A DNA stretch of 64,000 nt, from positions 401,695 to 465,694 of the forward strand of contig JACQYI010000033.1 in NCBI GenBank assembly GCA_016208305.1, in the 5' to 3' direction. The position numbers and the translations under genes are program-made. Shown here one piece after another: positions 53,436-62,545 of the stretch; within the stretch, counting starts at the first letter, position 1; each line of letters begins with the position of its first letter. The notes below the pieces were generated by a model that saw only the letters and a list, made by a program, of their open reading frames with translations, was not told the DNA's origin and did no database searches. Origin of the DNA: Oscillatoriophycideae cyanobacterium NC_groundwater_1537_Pr4_S-0.65um_50_18. Lineage in GTDB: Bacteria; Cyanobacteriota; Cyanobacteriia; Elainellales; Elainellaceae.

Positions 53436-54800
53436 ATGCGATCGCTTTATTTCATCTTTTTGCTGACGCTGACGGCTGCCTGTAGTCCAGCGCCACCAAT
53501 TTCGACCTCTCCTAACCCGTCTGACCGTCAAGCTTCCAGTCAAGTTTCTGCCCCAGCAACTGGCTCTAGTGATGGTTCTGGCGGGGAAGTGGCGATCGCT
53601 CCCAACTTGATTCGGACTGAGCCGCTTGCCCCTAAGCCTATACGAATCACGATCGCTGATTTGCCGCAGCCCTTTGCTACCGAGAGTGCCTCTAAGTCGC
53701 CTCAGGTCGTACCGATTCCAGCAAACCCCGTTTTGAATGTTCCGGCAAACTTCACGGTAAATGTCTTTGCTGAAGGTCTAGATCGGCCTCGCTGGCTGGC
53801 GCTGACTCCGTCGGGTGATGTGCTGGTGACAGAAACCCGGCAAAATCGCATTCGGCTGCTGGGCGATCGCGACCAAAACGGCAGTGCTGAAGTAAACCAG
53901 ACCTTTGCAACGGCTGAAAACGGTCTCGATATTCCCTTTGGCATGGCCTTTGCGGATTCTTATTTCTTTTTGGGCAATACCGATGCGGTGCTGCGCTTTC
54001 CTTACCAGGCAGGCCAGCAAAAACTGTCGGGAACAGGTGAAAAAATTGCTGATTTGCCGGGTGGTGGCTATAACCAGCACTGGACGCGCAACGTGATTGC
54101 TGACCCGAATGGGCAAAAGCTTTATGTTTCGGTGGGTTCTCGCTCCAATGTGGATGAAGAAGAGTTGCCTCGTGCCTCTGTGCAGGTGATGAATTTAGAC
54201 GGTTCAGGGCAGCAAATCTTTGCCTCTGGACTCCGCAATCCGGTAGGTTTGGCGATTCAGCCGTCAACGGGCGAACTCTATGCCACCGTGAACGAGCGAG
54301 ATGGTTTGGGCGATGACTTAGTGCCCGACTATTTTACGCGGGTGCAGCAGGGCGGATTTTATGGCTGGCCTTATGCCTACTTAGCCAGCGATCGCCTTGA
54401 TCCTCGCCAGGTCGAGAATGGGCGTAGCCGTAACCCCGAACTAGCGGCTCGAACTCAAACGCCAGACGTGCTATTTCAGGCGCATTCTGCGGCGTTGGGC
54501 GTGCAGTTTTACCAGGGCAATACCTTCCCTAATCGCTATCGCAATGGTGCATTTGTTGCATTCCGAGGTTCTTGGAACCGTAATCAGGGAACAGGCTACA
54601 AAATAGTGTTTGTGCCCTTTGACGCGAATAATCGTCCCACCGGGCAATACGAAGATTTTGTCACAGGCTTTCTGCTTGATCCGGCTGCGCCGACAACCTG
54701 GGGTCGCCCTGTGGGAATGCTGGCTTTGCCCGATGGCAGCTTGCTGTTTACTGAAGAAGCAAATGGGCGCATCTACCGGATTCAATATAGCGGCGGCTAA
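53436..54800 (+). CDS. PQQ-type sugar dehydrogenase-like lipoprotein
   Basis: A 454-residue exported beta-propeller of the glucose/sorbosone dehydrogenase group. The lipoprotein signal is MRSLYFIFLLTLTAAC (lipobox LTAAC), followed by a Ser/Pro-rich linker and the propeller from about residue 100: LDRPRWLALTPSGDVLVTET, GSRSNVDEEE, ASGLRNPVGLAIQP, GGFYGWPYAY and VAFRGSWNRNQGTGYKI. It should sit outside the plasma membrane and oxidise a sugar if PQQ or another cofactor is available; no PQQ synthesis genes are seen. ATG 53436 is preferred over a TTG two codons upstream. Confidence 0.86.
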   Translation: MRSLYFIFLLTLTAACSPAPPISTSPNPSDRQASSQVSAPATGSSDGSGGEVAIAPNLIRTEPLAPKPIRITIADLPQPFATESASKSPQVVPIPANPVLNVPANFTVNVFAEGLDRPRWLALTPSGDVLVTETRQNRIRLLGDRDQNGSAEVNQTFATAENGLDIPFGMAFADSYFFLGNTDAVLRFPYQAGQQKLSGTGEKIADLPGGGYNQHWTRNVIADPNGQKLYVSVGSRSNVDEEELPRASVQVMNLDGSGQQIFASGLRNPVGLAIQPSTGELYATVNERDGLGDDLVPDYFTRVQQGGFYGWPYAYLASDRLDPRQVENGRSRNPELAARTQTPDVLFQAHSAALGVQFYQGNTFPNRYRNGAFVAFRGSWNRNQGTGYKIVFVPFDANNRPTGQYEDFVTGFLLDPAAPTTWGRPVGMLALPDGSLLFTEEANGRIYRIQYSGG

Positions 54801-54830
54801 GGTAAAGAAGCTGTCTTTCAAGCTTCTTTT

Positions 54831-55235
54831 ATGCGAACCCAAGGCTTTCATCATGTCGCCATCATCTGCTCAGACTATGAAAAATCGAAGCATTTTTATG
54901 TAGAGATTTTGGGATTTCCCATCATTGAGGAAACCTTTAGATCTGCCCGCAATTCCTACAAGCTAGATTTACGCGTAGGAGAAAAAGATGCGATCGAGCT
55001 TTTTTCGTTTCCTGACCCGCCGCAAAGACCCAGCCGCCCGGAAGCTTGTGGACTTCGACACCTTTCTTTTGCGGTAGAAGATATTGATGCGACTGCAAAT
55101 GATTTAGAGTCCAAGGGGATATCTGTAGAACCCATTCGATTGGATGATCTCACCGGGAGGCGCTTCACCTTCTTCCAAGACCCTGATGGTTTGCCTTTAG
55201 AGATTTATGAAATTACTAAGGAGTTAATCGGCTAA
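54831..55235 (+). CDS. gloA2: VOC-family glyoxalase I-like protein
   Basis: A 134-residue vicinal-oxygen-chelate protein of the YaeR/GloA2 type. FHHVAIICSDYEKSKHFYVE opens the first beta-alpha-beta unit, GLRHLSFAVEDIDATANDL opens the second, and FFQDPDGLPLEIYEI closes the fold; metal-binding His and Glu residues (HHVA, HLSF, LEIYE) are in place. It probably isomerises or binds a hemithioacetal-type compound. Its stop overlaps the convergent mobA by 4 bases. The gene symbol is a tentative assignment. Confidence 0.84.
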   Translation: MRTQGFHHVAIICSDYEKSKHFYVEILGFPIIEETFRSARNSYKLDLRVGEKDAIELFSFPDPPQRPSRPEACGLRHLSFAVEDIDATANDLESKGISVEPIRLDDLTGRRFTFFQDPDGLPLEIYEITKELIG

Positions 55236-55837
55236 TTCTGAACTCGTTTCAGATCATCTAATGTATTGCAATTCAACAGCATGGTTGCGTCTGATAAAGC
55301 TAATTCCTGCACAGTCTGGTCTTTGAGCCAGCCCTGAAACGATCGCCCACCCTGCTCTAAAAAACGCTCTAAATCGACTAAACAACTTACTCGATAAAAT
55401 CCGCATAATGGCTCCCACCAGCCTTCTGGATTCTTGGGTAAAAGGGCGATCGCCTCTGCGTCTTCCAAACCCATGATCCAATGCTGAAGAACGCCAATAT
55501 CGAGCTGCGGCAAATCACAGGCCAACAGCAACACCCACTCTGACTGCACCTGTGCTAAGCCCTGAACAAATCCCTTAAGCGGAGTCTCAGAATTGGCTGC
55601 TCCAGGCGCAGGAATTTCCTGTACGAACTGAATAGATGAATTGAGAAAAGATTGATAGCGATCGCACCAAGGACTCACCAGATAAACGGTATCTGTACAT
55701 TGCAAAGCAATCTGACAAACTCGCTGAAGCAAAGGCACTCCTGCAATCGAAATTAGCGCCTTATCTTGCCCCATGCGTGTGCTTAACCCGCCTGCGAGAA
55801 CGATTGCGCTTAGGCTAACTTCAGTGCTGCTTTGCAT
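55232..55837 (-). CDS. mobA: Molybdenum cofactor guanylyltransferase
   Basis: A 201-residue nucleotidyltransferase that attaches GMP to molybdopterin to give the MGD cofactor used by nitrate reductase. The signature SAIVLAGGLSTRMGQDKALI is complete; LLLACDLPQLDIGVL supplies the metal-binding Asp, and ALLPKNPEGWWEPLCGFYR forms the substrate region. The C-terminus contains the expected NCNTLDDL block. Transcribed alone, converging on the glyoxalase-like gene. Confidence 0.93.
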   Translation of the reverse strand: MQSSTEVSLSAIVLAGGLSTRMGQDKALISIAGVPLLQRVCQIALQCTDTVYLVSPWCDRYQSFLNSSIQFVQEIPAPGAANSETPLKGFVQGLAQVQSEWVLLLACDLPQLDIGVLQHWIMGLEDAEAIALLPKNPEGWWEPLCGFYRVSCLVDLERFLEQGGRSFQGWLKDQTVQELALSDATMLLNCNTLDDLKRVQN

Positions 55838-56002
55838 ATCTTAAGACGTAATACAGCCTTATCAAATTACAGTCAATCCCTTTTAGGGTAGTGTTATTCA
55901 CTCTAAGGTAATGATATTCATAGGGTGATGCCTTACTGCCTAAGCAGAACTGAAGCCGCAAAGCACTGCATTTTTAGGAATACCCTCTCTAGGAGATAAC
56001 CG

Positions 56003-56674
56003 ATGGCAGAGGTTAACACTCGCCTCTACTGGTTAGTCCAGTCTCTCATTGCCTTTATGCCCTATCTATTGGCAGGTCTGCTGGCTGGCGCACTTGTCTT
56101 ATCGGCGGGCGTTTTTTTAGCGCGCTTCCTCCTTCGGAGTTGGCTACTACCTTTTGAAGAGTCTTTTCTATTGACACTCAAAAAATTGGCTACCCCGACT
56201 CTAGACCGAGTTATGTCAGCAGTCACCTATCTTGCTCAAGGCGAAGTGACGATTCCTCTAGTCATTTTGTTTGGAGGAATCTTGGTTTACCACAAGGAGG
56301 TTAGTGCCGCTCTAGTTCTAACGATCGGGCTGAGTGGATCATGGTTACTAAACGGCATTTTCAAATCTTTCTTTCGGCGCAAACGACCTGACCTATGGGT
56401 TTCTCCTGACCGACCTATGGATTACAGCTATCCTAGCGGTCATGCCATGAGCGCAATTTCTTTCTATGGTCTATTGGCGGCTGATTTCACAAAATTTTTG
56501 AGTGTTCCCTTCGTCATCACGGCCACCCTAGCCTCTACTTTAGCTTTGGGGGTCGGCTTCAGTCGGCTATATCTGGGGGTGCATTGGCCAACAGATGTTT
56601 TGAGTGGTTGGATTGCGGGTGGCATTTGGCTATGGGTCTGTCTGTACGGCTTAGCTCAGATTGGTGGAATTTGA
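56003..56674 (+). CDS. PAP2-family membrane phosphatase
   Basis: A 223-residue polytopic membrane protein with about six helices and the three phosphatase motifs FFRRKRPDLWVSP (KxxxxxxRP), YPSGHAMSA (PSGH) and SRLYLGVHWPTDV (SRxxxxxHxxxD). Members hydrolyse phosphatidic acid, undecaprenyl diphosphate or similar lipids; the presence of uppS and dgkA genes in the region fits, but the substrate cannot be read. Start ATG 56003 follows AGGAGATAACCG. It ends before a very long hairpin. Confidence 0.88.
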   Translation: MAEVNTRLYWLVQSLIAFMPYLLAGLLAGALVLSAGVFLARFLLRSWLLPFEESFLLTLKKLATPTLDRVMSAVTYLAQGEVTIPLVILFGGILVYHKEVSAALVLTIGLSGSWLLNGIFKSFFRRKRPDLWVSPDRPMDYSYPSGHAMSAISFYGLLAADFTKFLSVPFVITATLASTLALGVGFSRLYLGVHWPTDVLSGWIAGGIWLWVCLYGLAQIGGI

Positions 56675-56692
56675 GCCGAAATCGATATTGCT

Positions 56693-56758
56693 TAATCCAG
56701 CTAAGAAATTTATTTTGAGAGGCGTGCGCCTCTCAAAATAAATTTCTTAGCTGGATTA
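56693..56758. terminator. 32-bp perfect hairpin between convergent genes
   Basis: Arms 56693-56724 and 56727-56758 are perfectly complementary over 32 bp around a two-base centre; inside each arm are AAATTTATTTT-like A/T runs. It lies between PAP2 and lipid-kinase stop codons and could terminate both. The arms are much longer than normal terminators, so it may derive from a palindromic mobile repeat. Confidence 0.85.
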
Positions 56759-56784
56759 GCGATGCCCTGAAATCTTCAGGCCGA

Positions 56785-57735
56785 TCAAACGAGAGATGCT
56801 GCTTTCATTGGCAAGCTTTCTAGCTGTTCAGGCTCAGGGACACAGATCCAAAGAGCTTGAGGAACCACCTCAACGACGACAGGAGTCGTGCCTAAGCATT
56901 CTCCATCTGCATGTACCTCTAAAGGCGGATAGCTTCTGACCTCGATCGTAGAAGCTCGATAGGTTCTGAGCCGTTTATGCGGAAGCTGTTCGCCTCGCAT
57001 GGCGGTAACAAAGTGGCGTAAATGATCCCACTTCGAGGGATTATCAATGTAGATGATATCTAACTTGCCGTCGTTCATCTTTGCATGCGGCGCTAGGGCA
57101 AATTCAACACCATAGCGAGGGCTGTTGCAGATATTGATTTGCAAAGTCCGAAGACGACGCATCCGTTTGCCATCAAACCGTAAAACTAGACGGTGTTGTC
57201 TAAACTGTAAAAAAGTTTTGATCCCTGAAAAGACACTTTTGAGAGCAGCGAGATAGTTTTTCTTGATTCCTTCCTTAACTTCATCTCCACAAGGAAACAG
57301 GGAGGCTTCCAGCCCTACTCCTACTACTTCCATAAAATAATGATTGTTTGCCTTGCCCATATCAAAGCGATCGCGCTTACCCTGGGTCAAAATCTGAATT
57401 GCTTCAGCCATATCAGTGGGAATATTCAGGCTAGCTGCAATATTATTGCGGGTTCCTAGGGGAATAATGCCCAACGCAGTTTGAGTATGAATTAATCCGC
57501 GGGCGATCGCTTCGATGGTGCCGTCGCCCCCTGCAACGATCACTAGCTTGGCTCCTGCGGCTGCGGCTGCGGCGGCAAGACCCTCACCATCTTCGTCGGG
57601 GGTAGTCGTGCAGATTTCAGCTCGAATCCCTTGAGCTTGCAGTAACTCTGTGAGGTCGTCTATCAAGTGAGGATTCTCAGCAGGGCCAGAGGTAGGGTTG
57701 ACAATGAGTAAGGTGTCCATCTCTGGCTTTTTCAT
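56785..57735 (-). CDS. YegS/DgkB-type lipid kinase
   Basis: A 316-residue soluble diacylglycerol-kinase-fold protein. LIVNPTSGPAENP opens the fold, VIVAGGDGTIEAIARGL carries the nucleotide-binding GGDGT motif, and LGIIPLGTRNNIAASLNIP is the second family block. The C-terminal beta-sandwich contains NICNSPRYGVEFALAPHAKM and LEVHADGECLGTTP. It phosphorylates diacylglycerol or a related lipid at the membrane. A second ATG lies five codons inside. It is divergent from def. Confidence 0.92.
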   Translation of the reverse strand: MKKPEMDTLLIVNPTSGPAENPHLIDDLTELLQAQGIRAEICTTTPDEDGEGLAAAAAAAGAKLVIVAGGDGTIEAIARGLIHTQTALGIIPLGTRNNIAASLNIPTDMAEAIQILTQGKRDRFDMGKANNHYFMEVVGVGLEASLFPCGDEVKEGIKKNYLAALKSVFSGIKTFLQFRQHRLVLRFDGKRMRRLRTLQINICNSPRYGVEFALAPHAKMNDGKLDIIYIDNPSKWDHLRHFVTAMRGEQLPHKRLRTYRASTIEVRSYPPLEVHADGECLGTTPVVVEVVPQALWICVPEPEQLESLPMKAASLV

Positions 57736-58062
57736 ATGAGATTACATTGGGAAAGTCTATAAGTGTAGAACTGTATTCTGCTCAAGCACGTTAGCAAAAA
57801 GGCTTTTACCCAGTTGCTTACAGCCAATGAGCTATTAGGCTCCACCTTGCAATGTAACGGTTAGCTCGACTTTTTTCCTCTATCCATCAGGTGATGTGTC
57901 AAATGTTGGACGTGCCGCGACATTCAGACGCAGACAGAAACCTATGCTAGACGGCTTTTTCCAAACAGGTTTTCCAGACAGCCAAGAAACAGGCTGTAAG
58001 CTACAGTCAAAGAGCAATTGGCTCTAACTTTGATAGGTTGGAATAGTTGAGAGAACTTGAAA
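57736..58062. other. Divergent spacer between lipid kinase and def
   Basis: No gene is seen in these 327 bases. They should contain both promoters. Short stem-forming segments such as ACAGCCAAGAAACAGGCTGT (57977-57996) are visible but not followed by a T-run. Confidence 0.5.
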
Positions 58063-58608
58063 ATGACAGAAACCTTACAAATCTCGCAGTTAGGCGATCC
58101 GGCTCTCCGTCAAATTGCTCTGCCGATCGATAATGTCCATGATGAAGAGGTGAAGAGGCTGATCGACAGCTTGATGACGACCCTCGTCAGCTCCAATGGT
58201 GTCGGCATTGCTGCGCCTCAAGTCGCAGTTCCCTACCAGTTGTTAATCGTTGCCTCCCGCCCAAACCTGCGATATCCTAACGCTCCCACAATGTCGCCTA
58301 CCGTCATGATCAATCCGCGATTGCTTAGCCACTCGCAGGAGAAGGTTAAAGATTGGGAGGGTTGCCTGAGTATTCCTGGAATTCGAGGGTTGGTGCCGCG
58401 CTATCGGGCGATCGCAGTGGAGTACACCACTTTAGACGGCACAATACAGCAACAGACGCTAACCGATTTTGTGGCGCGTATTTTCCAACATGAGTTTGAT
58501 CACCTGAGCGGGCTAGTCTTTCTCGATCGCATCGAAAGTACTCAGGATCTTGTGACCGAGCAGGAATATTTGAAGCGGATTGTCTCGACTCCTGCTGATT
58601 TGAAATAG
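58063..58608 (+). CDS. def: Peptide deformylase
   Basis: A 181-residue metalloenzyme that removes the formyl group from nascent N-termini. The three motifs are GVGIAAPQV (GxGxAAxQ), WEGCLSIPGIRG (EGCLS, metal Cys) and FQHEFDHLSG (HExDH, two metal His and catalytic Glu). Start ATG 58063 gives the normal N-terminus MTETLQISQLGDPALRQIA; a TTG two codons earlier is less likely. Monocistronic, facing the permease gene. Confidence 0.96.
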   Translation: MTETLQISQLGDPALRQIALPIDNVHDEEVKRLIDSLMTTLVSSNGVGIAAPQVAVPYQLLIVASRPNLRYPNAPTMSPTVMINPRLLSHSQEKVKDWEGCLSIPGIRGLVPRYRAIAVEYTTLDGTIQQQTLTDFVARIFQHEFDHLSGLVFLDRIESTQDLVTEQEYLKRIVSTPADLK

Positions 58609-58610
58609 CT

Positions 58611-59417
58611 TTATCTCCATGCGGCGATCGCTCGGAGCGCCATATAAACCGCTAGGCCGATCAAGAATAGCCGAAACAGTTGATTGACTGTTTTATCAGA
58701 CAGTCGCGGCAAGAGCCGACTTCCCACCTGCGCTCCCAGAATGCCGCCCAACCCCAGGCATATTCCGGGAATCCACAACACATTATTATTCCAGGTATGT
58801 TGAGCTAAACCAGAGATGGCGATCGCCACGATCGCGCCTAAGCTCGTTCGCACGGCTGACTTAATTCCCTCTCCTAAAAACAGCATTTGTAGAGGTACCA
58901 TCACGACCCCTCCCCCTACGCCAAACAGCCCGGAGAGAATGCCTGCCAGTAGACCAATTCCGGCGATCGGTATCATCGGGTAGCCCTGATTTGAGGCGCT
59001 ATCGTTGCCTACGAGTTCAGGTTCTACCGATTGCTTCTTCTTTAACTGTTGCTTGAGTTGAATGAGATAAATCGTGATTAAGAGCAGTCCAGCAAAAGCC
59101 AGCGAGAGGGCGGCATCTGGAATGCGATCGCCTAGCCATGCTCCTACTTGCGCCGTAAAAATTCCAAACAGCGATAGCAGTAGAGAAACTTGCCAGTTGA
59201 GTTCTCCTGCTTTTAAGTTGCGGATGCTGCCTGACACTGAGCTGAGAAATACCCCCACCAAGCTTGTAGCAGTTGCCTGTACTAGCGGCACATTGAATAA
59301 GGTCAGCGCTGGAACCATCAACAACCCGCCACCAATTCCTAATAGTCCTGATAGCGTTCCGGTAAATATTCCCAGAAAAAACAGCAAAGCCCAGCCCAGG
59401 GGTGTTTCTAGCATCAA
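58611..59417 (-). CDS. TauE/SafE-family membrane permease
   Basis: A 268-residue protein with about eight hydrophobic segments and the duplicated glycine-rich motif of the sulfite/sulfoacetate exporter family: GTLSGLLGIGGGLLMVPAL in the first half and GILSGLFGVGGGVVMVPLQ in the second. A Lys/Gln/Glu-rich cytoplasmic loop joins the halves. It probably exports or takes up a small sulfur-containing or organic anion. Stops two bases after def on the other strand. Confidence 0.9.
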   Translation of the reverse strand: MMLETPLGWALLFFLGIFTGTLSGLLGIGGGLLMVPALTLFNVPLVQATATSLVGVFLSSVSGSIRNLKAGELNWQVSLLLSLFGIFTAQVGAWLGDRIPDAALSLAFAGLLLITIYLIQLKQQLKKKQSVEPELVGNDSASNQGYPMIPIAGIGLLAGILSGLFGVGGGVVMVPLQMLFLGEGIKSAVRTSLGAIVAIAISGLAQHTWNNNVLWIPGICLGLGGILGAQVGSRLLPRLSDKTVNQLFRLFLIGLAVYMALRAIAAWR

Positions 59418-59597
59418 TCAACTACACGACACAGCTAAACTCGTCTCATCTTCTCGCAAAAATGGTTCTAAAACCTGTGCAATGTGAGACAAGTCAGCTT
59501 CTTTTTCATTCACGGGAGCAACATCGGACAGGATGTGCGATCGCCCGTGTCATAGCCAACAGCCGCTACATCCAGCCCTTTAGCAAGGCAGACTCGC

Positions 59598-61361
59598 CTA
59601 CATCCGTTCCAAGACTGGAATTCCCAGCAATGACAGACCCAGCTTAATAGTGCGGGCAGTCAAATCAGCCAAGATTAAGCGAGAGGTGCGTGAAGGTTCT
59701 TCGGCTTGCAAGATGGGACAGCGATCATAAAACTGGTTAAACTTCTTACTCAGTTCAAATAAGTATTCGCACAGACGATTGGGCATTAGCTCTGTCTCAA
59801 CGCTGCCCAATACCTCGTCAAATTGCAGAATGTATTTGGCAAGAGCCAGCTCAGTTTCTTCCTGTAAGACGATCGGCGCATCTGCCCCTAAGGTCTCAAA
59901 GTTAATCTCGCCCTTACGGCTAATGCCTTGGACTCGCACATAGGCATACAGCATATAAGGAGCTGTATTGCCCTGAAGCGCCAGCATTTTGTCGTAGTTA
60001 AAAACGTAGTTGCTGGTGCGATTCTGGCTTAGATCGGCATATTTGACAGCGCTAATGCCTACCACCTTAGCGACATGGGCAATAAAATCCTCTGATTCTT
60101 CACGACCTTCTTCTTGCAGGCGGGTTTCTAGGTCGATACGGGCACGGGCGATCGCCTCTTCTAGCAAATCAACCAACCGTACCGCTTCACCCGAACGGCT
60201 TTTGAGCTTCTTACCATCCTCACCCAAAATAGATCCTAGCGGCGCATAGAAAAATTCTGTTTCATCTGTGATCCATCCGGCTCGTTTACCAACCTGGAAA
60301 ATTTGAGCAAAATGATTTGTTTGCTCCATGCCTACAGGATAAATAACGCGCTGTGCCCGATCGACATTGACTCGGTACCGAATTGCGGCTAAATCTGTGG
60401 TTGCATAGTTATAGCCACCCCCCGACTTTTGGACGATGAGCGGCAGAGGGTTTCCTTCTTTATTGGTAAATCCTTCTAAAAATACGCACTGAGCACCGTT
60501 GTCTTCAACCAATAACCCCAATTTATCTAGCTCGGTAATCACATCAGCGAGTAGTGAATTATAAAAAGATTCACCTCGTTCCTGAATAGACGGAGATAAC
60601 CCCATCCATTCAAAAATTTTCCGATTCGTTTGGTTCGATAAATTGCAAACGAGTTTCCAAGCTCGCAATGTTTCTTCATCGCCTGCCTGGAGCAGTACGA
60701 CCGATCGCCGCGCTTCTTCCTGAAATTTTTCGTCTTCATCAAACCGTGTTTTGGCCGCACGATAAAATGTTGCCAAATCCCCCAAATCTAGATTCTGGGA
60801 AGACTTCAGTGCCTCAGGATATGCCTCGCGCACATAGGCAATCAGCATGCCAAACGGCGTTCCCCAGTCGCCAATGTGGCTCAGTCGGATCACAGCATGT
60901 CCAAGAAACTCTAGAACTCTTGAGATGCTATCTCCAATAAAAGAAGGACGCAGATGACCTACGTGCATTTCCTTGGCAATATTGGGACTGGGATAGTCCA
61001 CAATCACGCGCTTAGGGTTCTTTGCCAAAGCAACGCCCAGCCTTGCCTCGGACTGAATGGCTTTGAGCTGAGCTTTAAGATAGTCGATTCTCAGCGCCAG
61101 ATTAATGAATCCCGCTCCGGCGATCGTCGGTGTTTCACACAGATCAGCTACATCTAGATGCTGAACAATAGCTTCTGCGATCGCCCTTGGAGCTTTTCCT
61201 AATCGTTTAGCCAACGCCATCGCCACATTCGACTGGTAATCCCCAAACTTAGGATTACTCGCAGACACCAGCATTGGATCGGTTCCTGCTAAATCTTCTC
61301 CGAACGCGGCAACCAATGCTTGCTCAAAGCGCTCTTTTAGGTGGGCGATCGTTTCTTTCAT
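59598..61361 (-). CDS. argS: Arginyl-tRNA synthetase
   Basis: Class Ia aminoacyl-tRNA synthetase of 587 residues. The N-terminal Arg-tRNA-specific domain is followed by the HIGH-like motif [20 protein letters not shown] and a KMSKS-like loop [11 protein letters not shown]; the C-terminal DALR anticodon-binding domain runs to the end ([19 protein letters not shown]). All blocks are intact. ATG 61361 is used because the upstream extension starts with TTG and has no conservation. Single gene; the terminal 180 bases before the permease hold no feature. Confidence 0.97.
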   Translation of the reverse strand: MKETIAHLKERFEQALVAAFGEDLAGTDPMLVSASNPKFGDYQSNVAMALAKRLGKAPRAIAEAIVQHLDVADLCETPTIAGAGFINLALRIDYLKAQLKAIQSEARLGVALAKNPKRVIVDYPSPNIAKEMHVGHLRPSFIGDSISRVLEFLGHAVIRLSHIGDWGTPFGMLIAYVREAYPEALKSSQNLDLGDLATFYRAAKTRFDEDEKFQEEARRSVVLLQAGDEETLRAWKLVCNLSNQTNRKIFEWMGLSPSIQERGESFYNSLLADVITELDKLGLLVEDNGAQCVFLEGFTNKEGNPLPLIVQKSGGGYNYATTDLAAIRYRVNVDRAQRVIYPVGMEQTNHFAQIFQVGKRAGWITDETEFFYAPLGSILGEDGKKLKSRSGEAVRLVDLLEEAIARARIDLETRLQEEGREESEDFIAHVAKVVGISAVKYADLSQNRTSNYVFNYDKMLALQGNTAPYMLYAYVRVQGISRKGEINFETLGADAPIVLQEETELALAKYILQFDEVLGSVETELMPNRLCEYLFELSKKFNQFYDRCPILQAEEPSRTSRLILADLTARTIKLGLSLLGIPVLERM

Positions 61362-61661
61362 GGCTATGTGCAAAAAGGAGTATCTGGGATCATCCGCTAT
61401 TTCTAGAATAGCGATCTGACTTATCCATCATTCAGCACGATCGTATATTTGGGCAAGATCGAGCAACCTGATTCGGGTTATGAAACCTCTAAGTGAAGGA
61501 TTTACGGATATCTTTTACTCCTCCTTCCCCACGCTGGCCTACTGAATCCGTGATGCGACTGAAGCAGGCTCAGCCATCTCTCCCCTATCTTTGATTCAAG
61601 AAAATCTTAAACCTCTCTAGCTTTCCTTTCTCCTGCTCAAACCATCCAGGACTGTCTATCT

Positions 61662-62525
61662 ATGGTCGCTTCTCTGCCATCTCCCACCGCTACTCAGGCC
61701 GTTGCATCTCCAGACTTTATCAATGTTGCCAAAGCCTTTTGTGACAAACCGCCGCAAATTAAGTTAATTCAATGGTTGCAGTCCTCTACAGGTGCCCAAA
61801 AACAGGCTGACTTTGCTCTGATGTGGCGCGATGGTCAATTAGGAGGGGCGATCGACTTCGTTAAAGTTTTCCAATCCTATCAGGGGCTGCCCCATCAAAA
61901 TGCAGCGCTGAGATGGCTACAGGCGAATACTCAAGCTAAGACTTTAGAAGGTTTTGCCAAAATGTGGAGCGATTGGAATCTCTCTGCATCCAAAAACCAA
62001 GATCTCCGCCTCAAAGTTCCCTACTTTCAACAGGTAGATAACAAGTACGAACCTATGCGCACTTGCAATACTTCTAGCTGTGCAATGGTTGCCAAATTCC
62101 TAGGCGCTAAAATTTCTGGCGATGATGAATACTATAAAAAAGTCATTAAGTACGGCGACACAACAGATCATGGAGCGCAGACTAAAGCCTTAGCTGAACT
62201 GGGCATCAAATCCTTCTGGCACACTGACCTAGGCTTTAATGACCTCGATCAATCTCTCGAAGCAGGCTTCCCTATCGTTATTGGTATTCTTCACCGGGGT
62301 TCATTTGCTTCCCCAACAGGCGGACATATGATTGTCGTTATTGGTAGAACCGCTAGCCAAGACTATATTTGCCACGATCCTTTCGGCAGTATCCTTGACT
62401 CGGGCGGCGGCTACACAGGCAAGGTCACAAATGGCAATGCTGTGGTCTACCCCCGCTATATCCTCACACGTCGATGGCTTCCCGAAAGCAACAAATCTGG
62501 CTGGGGTAGGCTGTTCACCAAGTAG
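61662..62525 (+). CDS. C39-like peptidase-fold protein with N-terminal repeats
   Basis: A 287-residue protein. Residues about 33-56 and 80-104 are two copies of a helical unit (IKLIQWLQSSTGA...DFALMW and AALRWLQANTQA...GFAKMW). A papain-like C39 domain follows from residue 119: VPYFQQVDNKYE (oxyanion Gln), TCNTSSCAMVAKF with probable nucleophile Cys135, GGHMIVVIG (His) and CHDPFGS (Asp). No signal peptide or ABC partner is seen, so it is not an obvious bacteriocin-leader peptidase. The substrate is unknown. Converges on nadC. Confidence 0.8.
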   Translation: MVASLPSPTATQAVASPDFINVAKAFCDKPPQIKLIQWLQSSTGAQKQADFALMWRDGQLGGAIDFVKVFQSYQGLPHQNAALRWLQANTQAKTLEGFAKMWSDWNLSASKNQDLRLKVPYFQQVDNKYEPMRTCNTSSCAMVAKFLGAKISGDDEYYKKVIKYGDTTDHGAQTKALAELGIKSFWHTDLGFNDLDQSLEAGFPIVIGILHRGSFASPTGGHMIVVIGRTASQDYICHDPFGSILDSGGGYTGKVTNGNAVVYPRYILTRRWLPESNKSGWGRLFTK

Positions 62526-62545
62526 GGTCGGAATGATTTGCCATT

